From: JACMLD01 sp033761915
GTDB taxonomy: Bacteria; Bacteroidota; Bacteroidia; Chitinophagales; Chitinophagaceae
Direction of reading: 5' to 3'
Assembly: GCA_033761915.1 (NCBI GenBank)
Contig: JANRMC010000160.1
Span: 1-27,964 of the forward strand
Length of the DNA stretch: 27,964 nucleotides
Part shown: positions 23,255 through 27,964 of the stretch, in pieces
Position numbering within the stretch: position 1 is the stretch's first letter
How the letters are laid out: each line of letters begins with the position of its first letter
Notes under the pieces: generated by a model
Database searches by the model: none
Seen by the model: only the letters and a program-made list of their open reading frames with translations
What the model was told of the DNA's origin: nothing
Made by a program: the position numbers and the translations under genes

Positions 23255-23782
23255 ATGGCTATAATGATACATCAATGGTTTAGTGTTTTGCTGATGCTTT
23301 TAGGCGCCGGGCATAGCCCTGCCAAAGAAACTGCTGCGTTAAAGCACCCGTTTTATGTTTCCGTTACAGAAATTGTGCACAATGCCAAAGAAAAGTCTTT
23401 AGAAATATCGTGTAAAATGTTTTTAGACGATACGGAGAAAACCTTGAACAAAATGTATAAGCAGCCGGTAGAATTAACTACCCCCAAAAATCCGCAATTG
23501 GCCCAGCAGCAGGTGTTTGATTATATGAAGGCACACCTTAAAATTAAGATAGATGGCAAGCCGGTTGTTTTAGAATTTGTAGGTTATGAAATTGAAGGCG
23601 CATCTATATGGAGCTATTACCAGGTTAGTAATATTGCAAATTTTAAAAAAGCAGAAGTAAGTACTACTATTTTTTACGAAACCTATCCCTCGCAAATCAG
23701 CATTGTGCATTGCACAGCAGGCGGTACTAAAAAAAGTAACCGCGTTACCAACCCGGATGCTAATTCAGTTTTTGAATTTTAA
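23255..23782 (+). CDS. DUF6702 family exported protein
   Basis: A 175-residue protein matching the Bacteroidota DUF6702 family, function unknown. An N-terminal hydrophobic segment (IHQWFSVLLMLLGAGHS) is a probable signal. The conserved opening of the mature protein is KHPFYVSVTEIVHNAKEKSLEISCKMF, followed by the LDDTEKTLNKMY, DYMKAHLKIKIDGKPV and EIEGASIWSYYQV blocks. I chose the ATG at 23255; a GTG at 23207 would add 16 residues that spoil the signal peptide. It faces away from hupE, and the pairing DUF6702-HupE-M1 peptidase suggests a shared envelope function, perhaps metal-related (inference). Confidence 0.85.
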   Translation: MAIMIHQWFSVLLMLLGAGHSPAKETAALKHPFYVSVTEIVHNAKEKSLEISCKMFLDDTEKTLNKMYKQPVELTTPKNPQLAQQQVFDYMKAHLKIKIDGKPVVLEFVGYEIEGASIWSYYQVSNIANFKKAEVSTTIFYETYPSQISIVHCTAGGTKKSNRVTNPDANSVFEF

Positions 23783-23810
23783 TTGTTTTTGTTGCCCTGT
23801 GTTATGCTGC

Positions 23811-23895
23811 TGACTGGTGCGACCCTTCGGTAAACTCAGGGTAAACTGCCACGCAAAGATGCACAAAGTGTTGCCGATGAAACGAGCGTGGCAAC
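23811..23895. repeat. Intergenic hairpin element (S2)
   Basis: ACCCT/AGGGT with loop TCGGTAAACTC (23822-23842), then AACTGCCACGC (GCCACGC at 23848-23854) pairing with GCGTGGC (23886-23892). About 33 bases are nearly identical to the S1 element at 8.7 kb. Confidence 0.7.
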
Positions 23896-23930
23896 GGCTG
23901 ATGAATAGCAATACAAATGTTGGCCAAAAA

Positions 23931-23957
23931 ATAAAACCCTGCAAAAATGCAGGGTTT
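23931..23957 (-). terminator. Intrinsic terminator of the lipoprotein esterase gene
   Basis: AAACCCTGCA (23934-23943) and TGCAGGGTTT (23948-23957) form a ten-pair stem with a four-base loop. On the minus strand it is followed by TTTTATTTTTT. It may also stop plus-strand transcription from the DUF6702 gene. Confidence 0.85.
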
Positions 23958-23986
23958 GTATTTAGTTCTTCACAGGCGAAATGCGT

Positions 23987-24862
23987 TTATCGTTTATACT
24001 GCAACATCCACTCGTACATATTTTTTCCGTTACACTCACGGGTGCTGGGGTTTGAGGCCTTGGTCCAGCAATCGTGCCCGCCACTGGGCCAGATTGTTTT
24101 TTGTGCCATTGGGTTGGGGCCAAATGAATTGGTAAAATCAATAATCATATTGGTTATACCGGCGCCCACAGTGCCATCATCGTTGTTATGAAATGCCCAG
24201 ATGGGAAGATTGGCTGCAGCCATATTACCACACTGTACCTGTGTGGGCCAGGCAGCACCGCACATAGGTACCACCGCTGCAATGCGATTGGGGTAAGCAA
24301 TGGCATACTCCCAGGCAATACCACCACCCATACTTAAACCGCTAACATAAATGCGGCTTTCATCCACACGCAGGTTGGCTACTGCCCAGTTAATTACAGC
24401 ATTTACATCTGTGGCAACAGGCCATTGTTTAAATTGTGGCGATACCACAATGAAAGAATGATTTTCTCCACCCACAGAAAACCTTGCCGGAAAAGTTCTT
24501 GCATTTAATAATTTAGGAATACCGTTTACCAAAACTTTACTAAGCTGTGTGGTACCGTTGCCCAATTCTCCCACGCCATGTATAAAAATAATGAGCGGGT
24601 ATTTTTTTGAAGTAGAATCGTACCGGTTGGGCAGTGCTTTGTACAAGCCACCTACATTGGTACCAATGTTTACAGTAACCGCGGTTTGGTTAGCGGGTTG
24701 TGTTTCGGGTATCAGATTGGGATCTATTTGCGTAGGAAAACTTCTGATTTGTTTTGTTTCAGAGGTAGCGGTGGTTTCCATAGCAATATCTTTCTGACAG
24801 CTGGTTTGGACAATAAGAGTCCATGTTAGTGCCAGCGCACTAATCAGAGCATTAACCTTCAT
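23987..24862 (-). CDS. Lipoprotein esterase/feruloyl-esterase-like alpha/beta hydrolase
   Basis: A 291-residue alpha/beta hydrolase with an N-terminal lipoprotein signal (ALTWTLIVQTSC, lipobox Cys22). The catalytic set is visible: oxyanion region FIHGVGE (93-99), nucleophile GLSMGG (Ser177), acid at D228 or D229 in HNNDDGTV, and His263 in SGGHDCW. The plan matches secreted depolymerase/phospholipase-carboxylesterase-type enzymes that act on polysaccharide esters or small esters. I chose the ATG at 24862 because the longer frame (to 24946) adds 28 residues before the signal peptide. It ends at a strong terminator. Confidence 0.88.
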   Translation of the reverse strand: MKVNALISALALTWTLIVQTSCQKDIAMETTATSETKQIRSFPTQIDPNLIPETQPANQTAVTVNIGTNVGGLYKALPNRYDSTSKKYPLIIFIHGVGELGNGTTQLSKVLVNGIPKLLNARTFPARFSVGGENHSFIVVSPQFKQWPVATDVNAVINWAVANLRVDESRIYVSGLSMGGGIAWEYAIAYPNRIAAVVPMCGAAWPTQVQCGNMAAANLPIWAFHNNDDGTVGAGITNMIIDFTNSFGPNPMAQKTIWPSGGHDCWTKASNPSTRECNGKNMYEWMLQYKR

Positions 24863-25023
24863 AATAGTAATCAGGGTTTGGTGATCGAACAAATAATATG
24901 TTGACCTAATTTTCCAAACACCTTGCCAGAATGTACCCATTAACATGAATGTGGAAATCTTGAAAACAATAATTGACTATTATCAATGTTGCAACAAATA
25001 TGTAGAAAAACTACTACGGAAGA

Positions 25024-26325
25024 TTAGTTTTCTTCCTCCATTTCATCCTTGAGCTCTTTACTAATATGTACCAGTATTTTATCGATGCGTTGTGCATCCA
25101 TATCTACTATTTCAAAGTCAAACCCGCGCCAGTTAAGCGTATCGCCGGTATGTGGGATGCGTTCCAGTTCGTGCAGTATAAAGCCGGCCAGTGTATCAAA
25201 CTCCTGTTCGCCTTCATTCATCCATTCAGTTTTTTCAAAACGTGTTAAGAAGTCGTAGAAAGGTATTTGTGCATCCACCAGGTATGATCCGTCTTCACGT
25301 TCTATAATTTCGTAGTCGTCAACATTAGGCTCAGGTATTTCGCCCACAATGGCTTCTAATATGTCATTCAGGGTTATCATACCCTGCAGGCTGCCGTATT
25401 CATCCACAATGAAGCAGGTATGTATTTTACTTTCTTTAAATTTCTCAAGCACCTGGTAGGCCGTATTGTTTTCTGGTACAAACAAAGCCTGCTTCATAAT
25501 TTTACTGAAAGCCACATCATCATCCGTAACGTATAAATCTTTTATTGAAACAACCCCTTTAATATTATCAATGGCATTTTCACAAATTGGGTAAGAAGAG
25601 TGGGGCTCTTTTAATATTTTTTCTTTTATCGTGTTTTCACTGTCGTTTACATCAAACCAGATGATATCGCTGCGATGTGTCATTAAAGAAGTAATGTTGC
25701 GGTCGCCCAAATGAAACACCCGTTCAATTATTTCCTGTTCTGCTTCTTCAATGGCACCATGTTCGGTACCCTCGCTGATGATGGCTTTTATTTCTTCTTC
25801 AGTTACCTGGCTATCGTTGGGTTTAATATTAAACAGGCGTGTAATTAAGTGGCTGGATTTGGTTAGCAACCAAACAAAGGGATGTGTTATTAAACTCATT
25901 AACCGCATAGGCCCTGCCAGTAACTTGGCATAACGCTCCGGATTGGAAAGGCCAATACGCTTGGGCACCAATTCTCCTAAAACCAATGAGAAAAAAGTAA
26001 TAATAATAACCACAATGGTGGTGGCAAGACCATGACTGTAATTTTTAAACGTCTCAAATTTTGCAAAAAAAGCAGCCAGGTCTTCCGTAATGGTTTCTCC
26101 GGAAAAAATACCCGTTAAAATTCCAATAAGAGTAATACCAATTTGTACAGTGCTTAAAAATGTATCGGGGTGTTCGGCCAGGTTGAGTGCCTCTCTGGCA
26201 CTGGCATCGCCTTTATTGGCTTGTGCTTCTAAACGACTTTTGCGGCTGGAAACGAGGGCTATTTCGGCCATTGAAAACAATCCATTCAGCAATATCAGCC
26301 CAAGAATTATCAGGATTTCTGTCAT
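25024..26325 (-). CDS. Hemolysin C/CNNM-CorC family transporter-like protein
   Basis: A 433-residue membrane protein with the DUF21-CBS-CorC_HlyC architecture of the CNNM/CorC family, which is linked to magnesium or sodium export. The DUF21 domain covers residues 1 to about 200, with NGLFSMAEIALVSSRKSRLE at the start and LVLGELVPKRIGL later. Two CBS domains follow (about 205-325; MTHRSDIIWFDVNDSE, TCFIVDEYGSLQGMITLNDI), then the C-terminal CorC_HlyC domain (about 335-420; FDTLAGFILHELERIPHTGD). The length is normal. The start lies 18 bases after the PAP2 gene stop, so the two are probably co-transcribed. Confidence 0.94.
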   Translation of the reverse strand: MTEILIILGLILLNGLFSMAEIALVSSRKSRLEAQANKGDASAREALNLAEHPDTFLSTVQIGITLIGILTGIFSGETITEDLAAFFAKFETFKNYSHGLATTIVVIIITFFSLVLGELVPKRIGLSNPERYAKLLAGPMRLMSLITHPFVWLLTKSSHLITRLFNIKPNDSQVTEEEIKAIISEGTEHGAIEEAEQEIIERVFHLGDRNITSLMTHRSDIIWFDVNDSENTIKEKILKEPHSSYPICENAIDNIKGVVSIKDLYVTDDDVAFSKIMKQALFVPENNTAYQVLEKFKESKIHTCFIVDEYGSLQGMITLNDILEAIVGEIPEPNVDDYEIIEREDGSYLVDAQIPFYDFLTRFEKTEWMNEGEQEFDTLAGFILHELERIPHTGDTLNWRGFDFEIVDMDAQRIDKILVHISKELKDEMEEEN

Positions 26326-26343
26326 TGTAATTAAAAATACTGG

Positions 26344-26940
26344 TTATTGTTTAATAAGGCCTATTTTTTTATTAAATAGCCATGCGGTAAAACGGCCAAT
26401 AGCAGTACCCAGCAAAGCGCCACCGGTAACATCAATGGGGTAATGCACACCCACATACACCTGTGCCAGACAAATAGCAGCAGCCCACAACCAGAAAAGG
26501 TGCAACCATTTGCCCATATGATTTTTTAATGTAAAAACTATAAATGCAGCCACCCCAAAATGATTGGTGGCATGAGAGGATGTAAAACTAAAATTACGTC
26601 CGCAATAACTGGCCAGCAAACGCACCTGGTGGGCTATTTCATCATCCCAGCAGGGGCGGGGTCTTTGTATTAACGGTTTTAAAATATGACTGCTCACAAT
26701 ATCAGTAAGTGCTGCAGTACTTAAAATGGCCAAAACCCACAACCAACCCTTCTTACCAAAATTAAGCGGCATAAAAACTAACATAAACAGGTATAGCGGT
26801 ACCCAAAAGGTAGACTCACGCAGGTAGGGCAGCACAGTATCAAAAACAGGATTGCTAAAACCCCTGTTTACAGCAAAAAATAATTGCTTATCAAACGCAT
26901 CTATTGCTGAAAAAAAACTGTTGGCTGTTAAAAAAAACAT
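26344..26940 (-). CDS. PAP2 family membrane phosphatase
   Basis: A 198-residue PAP2-superfamily lipid phosphatase. The tripartite signature is complete: KPLIQRPRP, then NFSFTSSHATNHF, then QVYVGVHYPIDVTGG with the catalytic histidine. Five or six helices surround it. Bacterial members dephosphorylate phosphatidic acid, phosphatidylglycerophosphate or undecaprenyl pyrophosphate; which applies here is not evident. I chose the ATG at 26940; a GTG at 26955 would add five residues. A -7-like TATTTTTG sits four bases before the ATG (26951-26944) without a good -33 partner, so a very short leader or none is possible. The CNNM/CorC gene follows 18 bases later. Confidence 0.92.
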   Translation of the reverse strand: MFFLTANSFFSAIDAFDKQLFFAVNRGFSNPVFDTVLPYLRESTFWVPLYLFMLVFMPLNFGKKGWLWVLAILSTAALTDIVSSHILKPLIQRPRPCWDDEIAHQVRLLASYCGRNFSFTSSHATNHFGVAAFIVFTLKNHMGKWLHLFWLWAAAICLAQVYVGVHYPIDVTGGALLGTAIGRFTAWLFNKKIGLIKQ

Positions 26941-27048
26941 GCGCAAAAATAACACTTGTTTCTGGTAACTGTTATTTACAGTTGCTAACAGTTTATTACC
27001 TATGTATCAGCGCCATTTTTTATGTATTTTACCATAAAATAGAAAAAG

Positions 27049-27381
27049 ATGCCTCAACAATATTGCCTGGCGCTCGATTTAAAAAATGACACTGCCTTAA
27101 TAGCCACCTATATTGAATACCATAAAAATGTTTGGCCCGGTATTTTACAAAGCATCAAAGACAGTGGCATACTAAGCATGCAAATTTACAAGGCGGGCAA
27201 CCGCCTGTTTATGATTATTCAGGTTTCAGATGATTTTAGTTTTACTAACAAAGCGGCTGCAGATGCTGCCAACCCCCTGGTGCAAGAGTGGGAGCAATTG
27301 ATGTGGCAATACCAGCAAGCCCTGCCTTTTGCTGCACCCGGAGAAAAATGGGTGTTGATGGATAAAATATTTGAAATATAA
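27049..27381 (+). CDS. L-rhamnose mutarotase-like protein
   Basis: A 110-residue protein of the L-rhamnose mutarotase family (dimeric alpha+beta barrel), which interconverts the alpha and beta anomers of rhamnose. The segment ATYIEYHKNVWPGIL corresponds to the active site, with Tyr21 and His25 at the same four-residue spacing as Tyr18 and His22 of Escherichia coli RhaM. The ending VQEWEQLMWQYQQ then GEKWVLMDKIFEI is also typical. No rhamnose kinase, isomerase or transporter gene is in the window, so the sugar may be rhamnose, fucose or another deoxyhexose. A hairpin AACTGT/ACAGTT (26967-26983) lies in its upstream region. Confidence 0.9.
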   Translation: MPQQYCLALDLKNDTALIATYIEYHKNVWPGILQSIKDSGILSMQIYKAGNRLFMIIQVSDDFSFTNKAAADAANPLVQEWEQLMWQYQQALPFAAPGEKWVLMDKIFEI

Positions 27382-27384
27382 TAT

Positions 27385-27560
27385 TACCAGCAGCGGTATT
27401 GCTATTGGGCTTTACTTGCGTCGCACACTTGTACATTTGAACTTTGATATTTCTGATTTGAAATTTCAAATCTCAAATCAGAAATTCTACTGCTGAAATG
27501 TGCCCCGCATGCATGGCTCAAATCCGCTCGGGATTTTTAACGAGCAACAATGCTTAACCG
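27385..27560. repeat. GTCGCAC repeat pair, copy C (R9 and partner)
   Basis: The left arm begins four bases after the mutarotase stop (TACCAGCAGCGG...) and ends CTTGCGTCGCACACTTGTAC (27415-27434). The interior is a near-perfect palindrome, TTTCTGATTTGA (27450-27461) and TCAAATCAGAAA (27473-27484). The right arm carries GTGCCCCG, then GCTCGGG and AACGAGCAAC, the same module as in copy B. It lies between convergent genes. Confidence 0.65.
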
Positions 27561-27585
27561 GAGATGAGCTGTCGGATACCCAATA

Positions 27586-27964
27586 TTATTTTTTACCATT
27601 TGCGGCGGGTTTGGGTATATTGTTGCCGCTGCCCTTGGGGGTTTCTAATGCGTTTTTATATTTTTTAAACGCTTCTAAAATGTTACCGGCAACTTCTACT
27701 TGCCCATTCTCACTGTTAAGATATTCTTCTTCCTGCTTATTGGTAATAAAACCGGTTTCTACCAGTATGCTGGGCATGCCTGTAGCCTGCAGCACCCAAA
27801 TGCCTTTGTTGTTTCTTTGTTTAACGCCATAACTGTGGCGGCCGGTTGCTTTAAATTCTTCTTCTACCAGGAAGGCTAATTGTGCACTGTTTTTAAAAAA
27901 ATACTTGGTATATAACTGCGCTCTTATTTTTGCTTCAGGAGAGTTTAAGTCTAACACGTTTAAA
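27586..27964 (-). CDS. N-acetylmuramoyl-L-alanine amidase, 3' part (cut by the window end)
   Basis: The frame is open to the window edge, so this is the C-terminal part (about 126 residues) of a larger protein. It matches the end of the Amidase_3 zinc amidase domain, which cleaves the bond between muramic acid and L-alanine in peptidoglycan: QLAFLVEEEFKATGR then GVKQRNNKGIWVLQATGMPS and ILVETGFITNKQEEEYL, containing the catalytic glutamate. A Lys- and Pro-rich tail GSGNNIPKPAANGKK follows. The N-terminal zinc histidine and the signal peptide would lie beyond the window. The gene converges on the mutarotase gene, across repeat copy C. Confidence 0.85.
   Translation of the reverse strand, partial: LNVLDLNSPEAKIRAQLYTKYFFKNSAQLAFLVEEEFKATGRHSYGVKQRNNKGIWVLQATGMPSILVETGFITNKQEEEYLNSENGQVEVAGNILEAFKKYKNALETPKGSGNNIPKPAANGKK

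Noticed and set aside
24863..24946. 28-residue N-terminal extension of the lipoprotein esterase
   Set aside because: It would bury the lipoprotein signal peptide inside the protein.
1..27964. tRNA or rRNA genes
   Set aside because: No sequence resembling a tRNA T-arm or conserved rRNA segments was noticed on either strand; a covariance scan could not be run.

Overview
The window looks like a chromosomal segment of a Bacteroidota bacterium, most likely a Chitinophagaceae-type member. This is inferred from gene content (a Bacteroidota-style YfhO protein, DUF6702, HupE and a secreted M1 peptidase as neighbours, many small SPII lipoproteins), the lack of clear Shine-Dalgarno sequences, and a TTG-N19-TAnnTTTG promoter upstream of aguB. 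There are no rRNA or tRNA genes, no integrase or transposase, and no CRISPR array. Base composition is moderate (about 37-47% GC in hand-counted 60-base lines), with clearly AT-richer stretches (about 27-30%) at 6.1-7.4 kb and 15.9-17.9 kb.

Layout. 0-4.7 kb: a minus-strand envelope-glycan block (GT2, GT4 and YfhO-type membrane proteins). 4.8-5.8 kb: a small membrane protein translationally coupled to a queuosine-precursor transporter. 6.1-7.4 kb: an AT-rich unknown gene and a DUF2071 gene. 7.4-8.6 kb: GNAT acetyltransferase and PrsW-type protease. 8.8-10.9 kb: aguB and aguA, which together turn agmatine into putrescine. 11-12.2 kb: TPMT-like methyltransferase and nitroreductase overlapping by ATGA. 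12.3-15.5 kb: a small plus-strand gene with a terminator, then a minus-strand run (VOC protein, small membrane protein, MDMPI-fold protein, lipoprotein, alpha/beta hydrolase lipoprotein). 15.9-19.4 kb: an accessory island. 20-23.8 kb: M1 peptidase and HupE divergent from DUF6702. 24-27 kb: lipoprotein esterase, CNNM/CorC-type protein and PAP2 phosphatase. 27-28 kb: rhamnose mutarotase and the 3' part of an amidase gene cut by the window end.

The most unusual part is the island. It carries a tightly coupled gene pair (ATGA overlap) encoding an SPFH/band-7 coiled-coil protein and a divergent NAD-kinase-fold protein, then an orphan secreted barrel-like protein. The sequence GTTATGTGC or its complement occurs four times in alternating orientation at the island boundaries (15894, 17903, 18094, 19409), and a 200-bp structured non-coding spacer lies between the two middle sites. 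This resembles a mobile-cassette arrangement, but no recombinase is present.

Two dispersed intergenic repeat families also run through the window. One is a nine-member family with the core TTGCGTCGCACACTT, usually just downstream of stop codons, sometimes as inverted pairs, and in one case read through as the C-terminal tail of HupE. The other is a five-member hairpin family with an invariant-length 11-nt loop and covarying stems.
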